This document shows positions 22,901 to 31,705 of a stretch of DNA of 64,000 nt, in pieces; position 1 is the stretch's first letter; the number at the start of each line of letters is the position of its first letter. The position numbers were made by a program, and so were the translations under genes. A model generated the notes under the pieces. That model was not told the DNA's origin, did no database searches, and saw only the letters and a program-made list of their open reading frames with translations. The DNA comes from Galaxea fascicularis (lineage: Eukaryota > Cnidaria > Anthozoa > Scleractinia > Euphylliidae): positions 3,513,013 through 3,577,012 of the forward strand of contig OX419341.1 of the NCBI GenBank assembly GCA_948470475.1, read 5' to 3'.

Positions 22901-24955
22901 GTCAGTCCAGGAGAGATGAACTGCCAGCTACTCAAGACATCTTCAGGTCAGAACCACGCATGCGCGCTGTCTTTCTTTGTGTCATTTTCCTCCCAAGTTC
23001 ACGGGGATGAGGGGTCATAGGAACAGTAACTGGGTGTCACTCTTTAAACCATGGGAGTGATCAACATCAAAATTCTCCGTGTAATATCAAAGGTTTATAC
23101 AACAGAGTGGTCATGAAAATTTAGAACAGGATCACAGAAGATGAATTTGCTTGATATTTTGACAATTTCTCCCTACTTCTTCTATAGGAAATGTGTAGCA
23201 GCAGCACAAGAATTTCAACTTTTATCTTAGGTTTTGAAGGCTTAACTGTGTGGTTCCTTCCATTTTCTCTGATCTCAGACCGTACGTGTGGAGTATCCTC
23301 CATATTAACAACACTCTTCCTGATAGTGTTTGTGGTTCTCGCACTTTAGAACTCTCCGATCCAAAAATATATACACCCAAGGGATAGTATCATTGAGTAT
23401 TCTTCGAAGATGTTTGGCTAACTAAGTATTTACTAGCAACAAAAAAAAAAAAGAAAGAAAGAAAAGTCAAGCTCAGTGGACTAGTTAGACAAGTGATTAC
23501 TTGCCCTGTGATTGTTATACATGACAGTGGTCTAAGTTAATTGCCATTTCATTTGTAGCATTCTAATTCGCTGTTACTATGTCTCCTGTGACAGGGGCAT
23601 GGGATCATGCGAATCCGCTGGACGTCCCTGGGAGACGCATCGCGGACTCGGTGGACCAGGTTCGGCCAGAGTCTCCTTCATTGAAAGCCCCGGATATAGT
23701 ACTCCAGCCTCCCTCGGCGCCAGAGAGCGAGGGGGAAGAAGACAATAACTGTGAGACCGTGGGTACCGTGGAGACGGAGCTGGAGACAGAGGAGCCTTTA
23801 CTGAAACACGACGACATCTTCAAAGATGAAGAACAAAAACAAGAAAATTTAAACGACAAGGCTGACTTTGGTTTGGGAAGAACTAAAACGGACGAAGACA
23901 GTATCCTTATTTCTATTGAGGACGACATTAACCTGCCTCCGCAGCCTGAAATACCTGCGGCATCTGACGATTACAATGATAATGACAATGACGACGACCT
24001 CCCCGCACCTCCCTCTTACCAGGCCGATTTAATCACGTTCAGTGAATTAGAGGATCAGAGAGAACGCCATGGTGTTGAAAACAAGCTTTCTACGGTTCCG
24101 CCGGCTGCAGTTGCACATGGGGAAACAAGAACGAACATCGTGCCCGGAATCGAGTGCACCTGCGAAAGCATGCAGCCTAAACAGACAATTGAACCTGTTC
24201 AAGAGAACAAACCTTTAAACAATTCTCTGTTCTTTGACACCGAGGACAGTGCAGATGTTGATCGTCCTGCACCGATTGTGTTAACTCGAAACAGGAATGG
24301 GCCAATCAAAGCTGCCGTGGCTATCAAGCGAAGTAACAGCGCTTCCGGAAGTAGAAGTACCCGTGGCACTTCCGGTTTATCTCGATCATCTCTTCTCCAC
24401 TCGGCCTCGGTTGATTTGAGTCGAGATAGATCTACCCCGAGCCTCTCTACCCGTCAAACGTCGTTACCAGAGACCCGGGATATGTCTCGCCCATATTCTT
24501 CAAAGGATGTCGTCACCATCGAACTTCCACCGAATTTCTTGCGAAAGTCAGAAGAGCACCCAGAGGTAAATATGGACAGCGAGCCAGAGCCTTTCGCGCA
24601 GGCGTCAGATCCGCTAATCCCTGAAACCACGGAGGAGGAAAAAGACTTGTGCCGGCATAGTCGTGACTCAAATGACTTTCCATCCCCCCCACCGTCTATT
24701 GAGGACACCTCCACTTGTGACCAAGGGGACTCCCCTTGGGTGCCCCTTATGTCTCGATTTCAGATCGACACAGGAACGTCATCTGTATTAGAAAGTGAGG
24801 AGCCTCTACTATTGCAACGCCGTCCCAAGCTGAAACCATCAACAACCGCAAACGACCACAAAGTGCCCAAATTCCGCTCTTACACGCCGAAACCGAAACC
24901 AACTTACGTGGAGGTCAAAAACGGCGACGAACAAAAAAGTGAGACTTGCGTGTAA
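168..24955 (+). CDS. KIDINS220: KIDINS220/ARMS orthologue (ankyrin-repeat KAP NTPase membrane scaffold), 18 coding exons
   Basis: Exons, all joined in frame: 168-278, 2024-2122, 2556-2654, 3191-3289, 9258-9356, 9816-9914, 11299-11397, 12326-12424, 13437-13535, 17129-17227, 17747-17845, 18294-18471, 18883-19050, 19528-21503, 21775-21846, 22089-22291, 22882-22946, 23595-24955. ATG at 171 gives 1706 aa (human 1771). It lies just after an acceptor CAG, so 5' UTR exon(s) must lie upstream of the window. Domain order: ankyrin repeats about 1-420, Walker A GSGKS at 470-474, four membrane segments about 501-725, Walker B IDGLD at 778-782, SAM-like region about 1150-1226, Ser/acidic tail, C-terminus ETCV. 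In vertebrates the protein is a membrane scaffold for neurotrophin and ephrin receptors; its role in a cnidarian is inferred. The order and motifs leave little doubt about orthology. The 65-nt exon at 22882 is the least certain. Confidence 0.93.
494..870 (+). mobile_element. tRNA-derived SINE in KIDINS220 intron 1
   Basis: Begins with a tRNA-like head containing an A box (TGGCTCAGTGGTAGAGC) and B box (GGTTCCAGCCC), followed by a long tRNA-unrelated body and ending in a pentamer run (tcgta)n at about 848-862. A pol III promoter plus a simple tail is the SINE layout. I saw no clear target-site duplication. A related body fragment lies at 4215-4375. Confidence 0.75.
987..1174. repeat. Fold-back element, 17-bp terminal inverted repeats
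   Basis: Ends are tcagggttgtcaaaaag and ctttttgacaaccctga, exact reverse complements. The interior has a G-rich run at 1081-1096. A second, interrupted copy is at 41892-42366, which proves it is a dispersed family. Confidence 0.75.
1662..1968 (-). mobile_element. tRNA-headed retroelement with 50-bp internal inverted repeat and 16-bp target duplication
   Basis: The 16-bp direct repeat acttactaatgagtgt at 1662-1677 and 1953-1968 flanks the element. Inside, 1724-1773 and 1907-1956 are perfect 50-bp inverted repeats around a tRNA-like block (1796-1867, minus strand). The long target duplication points to LINE-mediated retroposition (SINE) rather than a cut-and-paste MITE. It sits in KIDINS220 intron 1. 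Confidence 0.72.
1796..1867 (-). tRNA. tRNA-like block (SINE head or pseudo-tRNA)
   Basis: Seventy-two nucleotides fold as a cloverleaf: acceptor GGCTTCA/TGAAGCC, D arm GCTC/GAGC, T arm ACGGG-TTCGAAT-CCCGT. The anticodon loop reads CCGGTAT, so position 33 is C instead of the invariant U and the stem has an A/C mismatch. The formal anticodon would be GGU (Thr). The flaws, and its place inside a repeat, argue for a SINE-borne pseudo-tRNA rather than a working tRNA gene. Confidence 0.5.
2024..17845 (+). CDS. KIDINS220: Ten consecutive 99-nt ankyrin-repeat exons
   Basis: Exons 2-11 (2024-2122, 2556-2654, 3191-3289, 9258-9356, 9816-9914, 11299-11397, 12326-12424, 13437-13535, 17129-17227, 17747-17845) are each exactly 99 nt, phase 0 at both ends, and each encodes one 33-residue ankyrin repeat. 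They begin NGQTPL, DGWTAL, GGWSPL, HGMTAL, YGTTAL, RGWTPL, EGNSAL, EGETVL, ERKTAL and DGETPL, matching the human repeats one for one. They form residues 37-366, the cytoplasmic protein-binding part of the scaffold. Confidence 0.92.
2677..2787. repeat. Small MITE, copy A of an intronic family
   Basis: Inverted ends gatttccacacagccccata and tatgggtctgtgttgaaatc enclose tactaaccctgttcc. Copies B (3408-3492, left end lost) and C (3738-3872, opposite orientation) lie in neighbouring intron sequence. Confidence 0.7.
3408..3492. repeat. Small MITE, copy B (left end truncated)
   Basis: Shares catactaaccctgttcc, gtagagtttgagtc and tatggggctgtgtggaaatc with copy A at 2677, but lacks the left terminal repeat. 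Confidence 0.65.
3738..3872. repeat. Small MITE, copy C (reverse orientation)
   Basis: Ends cggtttccgcaaagccccat and gtgtggggtgttgcggaaat, with internal ggaacagagttagcatgaca, the reverse complement of the core of copies A and B. Confidence 0.62.
3872..4030. repeat. Inverted repeat pair, 24-bp arms
   Basis: Arms 3872-3895 and 4007-4030 (gagttctgctcatctc and its complement) match at all but one of 24 positions. The left arm starts exactly where MITE copy C ends. Confidence 0.55.
4215..4375 (+). repeat. SINE-body fragment
   Basis: Contains gggacgtaaatgaacccac, resembling the body of the SINE at 494-870 (gggacataaaagaacc, gggacgtaatgaaccc), and ends in an (atgt)-like tail. No tRNA head is present, so it is 5' truncated. 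Confidence 0.5.
4478..4916. mobile_element. MITE with 56-bp terminal inverted repeats and 11-bp target duplication
   Basis: Terminal repeats 4493-4548 and 4848-4903 (gtgtctaaatggccggcagc...) differ at one site. The flanking duplication tgttagctgaa occurs at 4478-4488 and 4906-4916. A degenerate internal copy of the terminus is at 4689-4720. It encodes no protein, so it is non-autonomous. Confidence 0.75.
10123..10441. repeat. Fold-back MITE in KIDINS220 intron 6
   Basis: Termini agcgctttccatttgtatgg and ccatgcaaaaggaaagcgct are inverted repeats about 30 bp long with a few mismatches. First of four elements packed into one 1.4-kb intron. Confidence 0.6.
10466..10668. repeat. MITE with aaccctttcac... 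ends
   Basis: Left end aaccctttcacttccaggag and right end gtgggagtgaaagggtt are inverted repeats. A related end type (ttaaccctttaactcccaa) bounds 37905-38013. Confidence 0.62.
10776..11242. repeat. Two fold-back elements in direct tandem (gggcccgtttctcgaaa family)
   Basis: Copy 1 is 10776-11010 and copy 2 is 11011-11242. Each starts with ttctcgaaa(c/g)tcccgaaactt and ends with gggcccgaaa...tttcgagaaa(t/c)ggg, and the interiors are similar. A third copy in inverted order is at 25224-25458. The abutting copies suggest tandem duplication or insertion into an earlier copy's end. Confidence 0.75.
11870..11985. repeat. Fragment of a dispersed ~220-bp element
   Basis: Contains acaatttctccctactactt and ctataggaaatgtgtag. 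The same strings recur at 23140-23200 and 30885-30950 and, inverted and interrupted, around 38040-38100. Confidence 0.6.
15320..15800 (+). repeat. Degenerate tandem-like repeat
   Basis: Strings such as gatgaaatc(c/t)(c/g)aaagtgtga, ggtggttccaagttt and ttttcctgtg recur at irregular spacing of about 100-150 bp. A distant relative may lie at 56559-56770. Too diverged to set unit borders by eye. Confidence 0.4.
15821..16075. repeat. MITE with ~43-bp terminal inverted repeats
   Basis: Left end aggccgtgtccacactgatg and right end catcagtgtggacggggcct, each continued by cgttttt/aaaaacg and tttgaatgcgttttc/aaaacgcatt. Internal copies of tccacactgat and atcagtgtgga give subterminal repeats. Confidence 0.72.
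16576..16610. repeat. Short hairpin
   Basis: ggtcgcaata at 16576-16585 pairs with tattgcgacc at 16601-16610, with inner gctca/tgagc. A further ggtc/gacc and attcgg/ccgaat pairing extends the stem to about 16572-16623. Confidence 0.55.
18097..18153 (+). repeat. ATG/AAT trinucleotide microsatellite
   Basis: (atg)n(ata)n(atg)n run in KIDINS220 intron 11, followed by atttctatagcgctcatttc, which looks like a repeat tail. Confidence 0.85.
18294..19050 (+). CDS. KIDINS220: KIDINS220 last ankyrin exon and Walker A exon
   Basis: Exon 18294-18471 carries the last repeat ([13 protein letters not shown]) and the conserved linker [20 protein letters not shown], nearly identical to human. It ends in phase 1. 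Exon 18883-19050 carries [13 protein letters not shown] and the P-loop [10 protein letters not shown], with the catalytic-type Lys at residue 473. This begins the KAP NTPase domain (Kidins220, ARMS, PifA). The junction codons are Gly426 and Glu482. Confidence 0.92.
19528..21503 (+). CDS. KIDINS220: KIDINS220 large exon: KAP NTPase core with four membrane segments
   Basis: This 1976-nt exon encodes residues 482-1140. Hydrophobic segments sit at about 501-523, 524-547, 665-684 and 694-725, arranged as two hairpins inserted in the NTPase fold as in other animal KAP proteins. Other visible family landmarks are [25 protein letters not shown], Walker [11 protein letters not shown] near 779, [21 protein letters not shown] and [16 protein letters not shown]. 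The acceptor is ttacag at 19522-19527 and the donor caggtgaga at 21501. Confidence 0.95.
21775..22291 (+). CDS. KIDINS220: KIDINS220 SAM-like domain exons
   Basis: Exons 21775-21846 and 22089-22291 encode [11 protein letters not shown] followed by [27 protein letters not shown] and [14 protein letters not shown]. The pattern of central NINGKVL and terminal FGDWxLFR matches the SAM-like domain C-terminal to the KAP domain in vertebrate Kidins220. The second exon ends in phase 2 (TG|), completed by T of exon 22882. Confidence 0.88.
22882..22946 (+). CDS. KIDINS220: KIDINS220 short linker exon (predicted)
   Basis: Acceptor cttccag at 22875-22881 and donor gtcaga at 22947. It is the only piece I found that joins TG| of the SAM exon to the |GG GCA start of the last exon in frame, adding C-HSNGRC...LLKTSSG. 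The sequence is not conserved enough to prove it, and alternative splicing that skips it would break the frame. Confidence 0.58.
23035..23255 (+). repeat. Dispersed ~220-bp element, near-complete copy
   Basis: Runs from gggagtgatcaacatcaaaa through acagagtggtcatgaaaatt, gatgaatttgcttgatattt and ctcccta...ataggaaatgtgtag to gttttgaaggcttaac. Same order as the copy at 30790-30990 and the split copy at 38013-39060. In the last KIDINS220 intron. Confidence 0.65.
23595..24955 (+). CDS. KIDINS220: KIDINS220 terminal exon: disordered tail with PDZ ligand
   Basis: The acceptor is ctgtgacag at 23586-23594; the upstream acceptor at 23557-23558 would enter a TAA. The exon encodes residues 1255-1706 and a TAA stop. 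The tail is acidic then Ser/Arg-rich, with two EEPLL motifs (first at 1319-1323), a PPSY motif (1392-1395, PPxY type) and the C-terminal tetrapeptide ETCV. Human Kidins220 also ends in a PDZ-binding tetrapeptide (ESIL), so this terminus is probably functional. Confidence 0.88.
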
Positions 24956-25223
24956 TGATTACAATGATTTTCTGTGATCTGTGATAACTCATCGTCCATT
25001 GCACAAAGAAATAGGATCACTCTCGTCACAGATCCCTCTTGGGAAAGTTCTCCTCCCGTATAACTTGTGTTATTTTTATGTTTGTGCCTGTGGAATGATT
25101 TAAACGTTACAGCATTAAGCAGACTTTTTGATGTAGACATATGTAAAAATGGGCATTTTCTCTAAAATACATTTCTCTTGATGACAGAATAATCGGAGAA
25201 CGGTACCATGAATTGACCACTCC

Positions 25224-25458
25224 AGGGCTTCGTTTCTCGAAAGTCCCGTATACTTTTCGGGCCCGAAAAGCCATTTCGAAAACTGTGATCCGCATATTCC
25301 AAAAAGCTGGTCTTTTACTATGATTTAAAGATACGAAAGGGCTAATTTGTTGCAAAATGTTATGCCTGGAAACGTCTTCGTTTTTTTAAGATACGAAGGA
25401 AATTATGGCACCCGAAATGCGCCCGAAAAGCTTCGGGAGTTTCGAGAAACGGGCCCCT
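25224..25458. repeat. Third copy of the gggcccgtttctcgaaa fold-back element
   Basis: Begins agggcttcgtttctcgaaag and ends gagtttcgagaaacgggccc; the interior matches the reverse complement of 10776-11242 (for example aagatacgaaggaaattatg). Confidence 0.72.
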
Positions 25459-26429
25459 GACCTTTTGAGAAGCCTGAGATGTGAGAAGATGGGTACCTTG
25501 TTGGAAACCAGGAATTGCTTTGATCAAGATAGCGAAGCGCTGGGAACATGTCCTTCCTTATAAAATCTTTCGTATCACTGCCGAATGTCGTCAGACACTG
25601 ATTTTATAGGTCTTTAAAGTGATCCCATAGTCCAACACGGCCCGAATTGGTAACTAGGCTCCTCAGCATTCCTGGGATAGCGAAAAAGGATGTCTTCCAA
25701 TTTCTTTGCAAATTTAACGCATCGTGATTTTGACAATCATTGGCATCGGCTAAAAACAAGTTATGAATTTATCTAGTTTTTACGCTGTGTTTTTGTTTCT
25801 AATATTTCGATTAACGTAATCGAAAGAAGTGCAAGTTCCACAGTAATCAAATAGTTAACACTTTTAGTAGCCTTGTTATTGTCCAGTTTTTTCAGATGTT
25901 AAACTAAATACATGTATCCATGAATTCTTATCAAGAACCAAACACTGGTTTGGCCTTAAACGAATTCCAAGTCAGTGCAAAATTCTTAAATTTGAATATT
26001 TCGTTCGAATATCGTGAACTTCATCGGCGATGTGAATAATCAGTAGAGATCACGTGACTACGTTGTGACGTAGTCCCAGGAGAGAGAGAGAGTTGTAAAT
26101 GACCGGGAGGTCCAGTCCCTCTCCCTATTCAGGGACGGCTTTCTTTGTATATTGATTATTTTCTGCTCTGTACCAGAGCAGGAGAATAACATTTTCAGTA
26201 AATAATAGTTTGGTTTTCTTTCTAATCGAAATCTATTTATTTCACGGCGGTGTTAGCTGAGCTTGTTAGCTCAAGAATTGAACGTATAATGAAAATCATT
26301 AAACTGTAAATGAACGTATGACCAAAGCCTGCATCCGTTGTGTGCTTTTATACAGTTTTCCAATCGGTTCGCAGTTTTGTATATCCCGTTGATTAAAGCG
26401 ACTGAAAATCGCTCCAACGACTTGGTCAC

Positions 26430-26526
26430 TAATCACGAGACGCAAAACGCGCAAAAACCAATCAAAATTCGGAGGAATTTTATGTTGTTGACACCAAACG
26501 TGAGAGAATGCGTGAGAGTGATTTTC

Positions 26527-26557
<31 letters not shown>

Positions 26558-27260
26558 CGAGTTTTGCTGGCCAATCACAGAGCGAATTAAAGTAAAAGTA
26601 AAACAAACGAGAATTAGCGATCCAATCGCCATTCGCCGGATAGTGACCCATCTTCTTCCTCGAGTCTCCAACCCTTGCTGCGCACACTTTAAGAAACGTA
26701 CACTCCCGTAGAGTTCCTTCGGGTGGGGAGCTTCGTTGGTTGTTTTTTCTTTCCGTTTATTAGCGATCCAAACAGCTTTAGAATCGGATCGCATTTGGGG
26801 ACAAGTTTTGAATGTCTTGACATTTTTAAGAAAAACCTTTCGCCACAAGTTCTCTGAGACATCTTGAGACTAACACAAGGTGAAATTACTAGTACAATAG
26901 CTTTGCACGTGCTACTGGCGTCCCAATACATGCATCAGCCGTCTTGTACAAAGCAATAACAGTGAAATACCAAATTCTGGGTGTTTGGGCCACACTAATT
27001 TTGAATCATCAAATATTCGAAGGCACGTGTTCTCAGCGCACACATGTCTCAGACGCAAACTTTTTCTTTAAAAACAATGGCCAGTCAAACACATTGTTAC
27101 CTAGAGTTGCAAGGTGTATGAGAACGCAGTCTGAGTCGAAAGTAATTCACGTTTACTTCGCTCTGATTGGTTGACAAAACTCGCGCCACTTTCTCAGCCA
27201 ATGAAAACCAAAACCAATCGCAAGTTGCACACGCGCACTTTCCCTCGCTTGGCGCCGGTA
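26430..27260. repeat. ATTGG/CCAAT-rich repeat region
   Basis: Contains copies in both orientations of a motif like actcgcgccactttctcagc-caatg (27184-27206) and tggttgagaaactggcgcga (26541-26560). A further copy is at 51948-52035. Repeated CCAAT boxes could be read as promoters, but their dispersal with conserved flanks indicates a repeat family. Confidence 0.5.
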
Positions 27261-27952
27261 GCATGTGATTACTTCAAATTCTGATTGGTTCAATGAGCTG
27301 TCTTCGTCTTTTGTGATTGGTCAGAGAAATCGCGGCACACCCCACGATGCTTTTTCACGCGGCGTACCTTCAGCAACTGTCAATGCATATATCCATCGTC
27401 ATGCAATTGCTTTGCCATCCCGATGGCATGGCAGTTCATCCGATCAAATTCAGAGACAACCATTTGTTGTTTTAAAATAGATTTATTTGATTTTTTTTGT
27501 TCGTTACCTTTGTACAACTACTACTAATACATAGTGAAACCCTTAAAATTAAGAACTGCAGTCCAACGCATCACTGTTTTTATTGCAAGTGGGCAGTCAC
27601 TTAAAATTTCTTTATAACTTGGTGCGGGATGGTTTAAAGTGCTTAATGTAACAATTAAACTTTCTTAAAATTGGTCCATTCTCCACCATTAGATTGCCTC
27701 AAGACAGTCGAGCCGGAACAAACTGCTTAAAGAATGCCAGATTCTTATTGCTCGATTAAAAAACACAAGCACCTGAGTGCAGTCTAGGAATAGTGTCCTA
27801 TAACACAAGGTTTTGGAGTGACAATTTAGTGTCAGAAAAGACATGCTCTCACTACCGATCTACAAAATGTCTCATTAACCAATCAAATAGAGTGAGGCAG
27901 TATTCTTACAAACAAGACCACTACAAAATAAGATCAGCCAGTTCGTCACTTA

Positions 27953-28205
27953 CATTCCTGTCCCCAGAGGCCGCGATTCTTTCGGTCAGCACCAAGAATA
28001 ACGACCTCTGGCCAGTTCCGAAATATGCGCAGTCGCAGTGAAGGTGCATTTTTGTAACCGTTAGCAACCACTGTTGTTTCAAACTTCCGAGTTTGCGTAG
28101 AAGAGCCGGAAATGCCTGATTCGCGGACTTCCTGGTTTGGAGCCAGCTAGAAGTCGTTATTCTTGGTGCTGGCCCAAAGAATTGCGGCCTCTGGGGACGA
28201 GAATG
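27953..28205. repeat. MITE with ~53-bp terminal inverted repeats
   Basis: Left cattcctgtccccagaggcc...ccaagaataacgac and right gtcgttattcttggtgctgg...ctggggacgagaatg are reverse complements with about five mismatches. Confidence 0.75.
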
Positions 28206-30036
28206 ATCACTTACTTCCCGGATCATCTTGATTTGTCACCCTGGATTGACCCAAACAAATCAAGCAGGCCAATTTTACCTTCATTTAGTGCAATTTAACT
28301 TAAATTGTTACTTGAATATATTACTTGGGCATTTTTCTTGGACGCTCTGCGCGCGTTGGTGAAAGTGCAAAACACTTTAAAATCAAATTTCATAGATCAC
28401 CCTATTATAGAAATTATATGGTATTCCTCAACACCTAACAATATTCATATATATAATTGCTTGACGTCAAAGCTTTGATATTTTGTCCTCAAAGTCAAAA
28501 GAGACCACTTTTAAATGAAGAGATTAATAATAACTTACAAATCTCTATATACAACTAAATCAAGATGTTTAATTACGGTTTTATAATTAGATGACAATAA
28601 AACGACCTCGATAAAAGGAACATGGGCGAACTTGAGCAATTCTTAAACATTAAAGAGAGAGGAGCCACTACGGTCACACGAGCTACGAGCTACCAAACCC
28701 TTTCAACAACCATCTTCAACGAAATCAATTTTATTCGGTTGTCAACCCAAATAAACCGTATTTGGAATCTTCCTCAAGGAAACCAACATCTTTCCTTAAC
28801 AAAGGGACGTCACTACCAAAACACCATCATCAATATTCACAACATCGTTGCTAGCATTATTATCACATCAACACCGACACCACCACCACAACCAACAGTT
28901 GCAACATACGTGCTGTCATGACCATTGTCCTCGCCGCCGCCTCCGTCGTCCTCGTCATCATCATCATCAGCATCACTATATCACCAGCCTCCTCTTCCTC
29001 ATAACCTCTCTCATGCCACCAGCAGTGAAACTCAATCTCTTAGATTATCTTCACCACCCAAATATCATGGTACATGCACAAGATTCTGGCAAACTGTCTG
29101 AATTACAAGCAGCAACATTTCTAACGGCAAATTAAAAGTATCTCGAACTAAAATCGACTAAAATTTATTTACGAAGAAAACAATAACTTTCGACATAAAC
29201 GGAGGCAAAATGTGGATGTCCTATGGAATTTCAAACTACATGTATGTATAATTCAATTTTTTTTTTCGGTGATCAAAGAAAAAAATACGACTATTAGACC
29301 GCCACACCTTATTACGAATAAAAATAATTTAGACTGATTTTACAGTAGCTGATAACCCTTCAATGACCTGTCTCACACAATAATAGACAACTTTCACAGA
29401 CATAACTGCAGGGAATAGATTTAGATACTCCACTTCCTTGGCCTGTTTCCTCGTAGAGATGTACATGGATTGGAGAGGAGATGATATCAAAGTGTTCCTA
29501 CTTGATGAACGAGTTGAAAGTGGCACGAAGCAGGAACAAGAATCTTACACATGAAAAGCACAAGATGCATCGTTCCATTCCACATCAGTTGCTCATCGAA
29601 CGTCTGGAATACGGAAGTGGGTGATAGCTAAAATTCGGATAATCTTCCAAATCTCCGAAGAAAATATGCATACGTTTTTTTCTGTCTTCATTAGAGTATT
29701 GCTGCATTTCAGTTCACAACAATCATTGAGGGCCTAGTTGATAGAATACCGCCAATGGAATCATAGCATAATAGTTTCAGGATCGAAGCCATCAGATCTG
29801 TGAAATGAGGTTGAACAAACCACGAGATTTGCTAATATTTTAGAATGCCTTGGAACTTCGTGATCCTCCAAGATGCGGTCCTTGCTAACAACTGCAGTAA
29901 GGGTTGTCTCCATTGACATTTCGCCGGAAGTATTCTGTATTTTTTTTTGTGTTTTGATCCTTTTAAATTTTTTTTTATCGTTAAATTGAAATCAAGTCAT
30001 ATTCTTTGCTAACTCGTTCGAGAGGAAAACTACCTC

Positions 30037-30459
30037 TCAAGTAGTTGATTTTTCGGAAGCCGACTTAAGTCCATCAGCTTTACCTTCCTTACGTGGTGAT
30101 CCAGCAACGTCACTAGATTTACCTGAAGAGGCAGTCGTACTGGACGTAGCTGCGGTGGGCACAGTTTTATGAGAACTAGCTTTACTGGAAGCAGCTTCGT
30201 TTGTTTTGGTCTGTTTACCAGTTACAGCACTCTTCTTGTCCTTTTCCGCCGCTGCATTTTCTTTTTCCGCTTTCTGTTCTGTATTCTTCTTCTTTGATTC
30301 AATGCTTTCATTAGTTTTGTGGCTACTCCTTTCCTCCTTGCTAGATGACTTGTGTTCGTCCTTGTTACTGTGCGATTGGTGGTCGTGTTTGTCGCTGTGA
30401 GAGCTATGCCTAGATCGCGGCTTGTTACTGTGAGGGTCAACAGGGAACTGGTTCATTGG
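30037..30459 (-). CDS. LARP1: LARP1 terminal exon: Lys/Ser/Glu/His-rich tail
   Basis: The acceptor gtcacag is followed by [20 protein letters not shown] and about 120 residues dominated by K, S, E, H, A and T, ending SEKSTT-stop. It is phase-compatible with the previous exon (FRND). The low-complexity tail is longer and more charged than the human one; no domain is recognised. Confidence 0.85.
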   Translation of the reverse strand, partial: PMNQFPVDPHSNKPRSRHSSHSDKHDHQSHSNKDEHKSSSKEERSSHKTNESIESKKKNTEQKAEKENAAAEKDKKSAVTGKQTKTNEAASSKASSHKTVPTAATSSTTASSGKSSDVAGSPRKEGKADGLKSASEKSTT

Positions 30460-31674
30460 CTGTGACAAAAACAATGACATTATCACACACAGTGTTACTC
30501 TAACTTATTCCTCCGCACAGAAAAATCCGAAAAGCCAACCAGAACATTCCCTTTATGGCTTGGAAAAATGATCCTCAGAAACGAGGAATTTAATAATACG
30601 ATGGCATGTTCAATAGCCACGAGCATACAAAAGAGCGATAGTCTCTTGAAGGAATTGAACTTTTTCCGTTCAATGGTCAGACCCTCCAACCACTCAGCTA
30701 GAATTAAAGACACAAGTGCCAAGTTTGGCAATTAGCCAGGTTCATGAGTTATTATGTGTCACGCGTCCTACGTACAGTGTACCACTGAGATCAGCTTCCT
30801 GCGAGGTGCTTTCTCTTTGTAATATCAATGCTTTATAACACAAATTGTTACAAGAATCAAGGACAGGATTACACAAGATGAATTCGTTTGATATTTATAC
30901 AACGTCTCCCTACTACTTCTCTAGGAAATGTGTAACGACAACAAATGAGAATTCAAACTTTGATGTCAGGATTTAAAGGGCTAACACAGACGGAAATCAG
31001 GCAACTAAATAAGCAAGATGCAAAGTCAGAAAGAATCTTTCTTTCTGGGTCAAAACTGTGTGGGACATCGATGATGAATGCTACTGAGTAGCATTCATCA
31101 TCGATGTCCCACGCAGTTTTTACCCACTCCATTCAGGTTTGCCACTCCTTAACCAACACCTTAACCAAGACAAAAGCCTCTTACCAAACCTGGTGGTTAG
31201 CCAAAAGCAAACATCACCGACTTTTCACCGACTTTAAAGTAATACTGATAATATCCCTGACTTGATGAGAAATTCCTGACTTTTCCCTGACCTTAAAAAA
31301 ATCTGTTCAATTTCCCTGACTATGGCAACTCTGTCAATCTCTCTTTGGACCCAATATATTCATGGCTTTTAATCCCGTGCAACTGCACGAATTGTGGAGG
31401 CATGTGTGATGGCCTTTCATGTGCTGAAATCTGCTAATCTGCCTTTTTAGTGGAATTTCATATTCAGTCTCAGGACTGATTCGCTCATACACTCTTTGCT
31501 GAGAGACAGACGATAGCCATTTTGGGAAGGTTAATTCATTTGTGAACTTATTAACATAACAACCAACCTTATTTCGAGTTTAGTGTGTTTTGATGCCATT
31601 ATGTCAAACCAGAGATACAAAAACTGACATTCAGTCTCTAACCCATGGAATGGATTAATGGGCTATTGACTCAG

Positions 31675-31705
<31 letters not shown>

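Larger units (their letters stand above)
24956..30036. other. Convergent intergenic region between KIDINS220 and LARP1
   Basis: Holds the 3' ends of two genes facing each other. I found no convincing coding exon; the short open frames at 26299-27174 and 28622-29135 are repeat or simple sequence. Repeats are at 25224-25458, 26430-27260 and 27953-28205, and a CAC/ATC-rich tract at 28870-28985. I could not identify the poly(A) site of either gene. Confidence 0.6.

Noticed and set aside
23559..23594. Alternative acceptor and ATG (23579) for the last KIDINS220 exon
   Set aside because: Splicing at 23557-23558 enters a TAA in the required frame. The acceptor at 23593-23594 keeps frame with the preceding exon.
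26299..26931. Overlapping frames in the KIDINS220-LARP1 spacer
   Set aside because: They lie in the ATTGG/CCAAT-rich repeat region, on both strands, with no recognisable family.
28848..29135. His-rich frame
   Set aside because: Produced by a CAC/ATC simple-sequence tract, with no flanking splice signals or homology.
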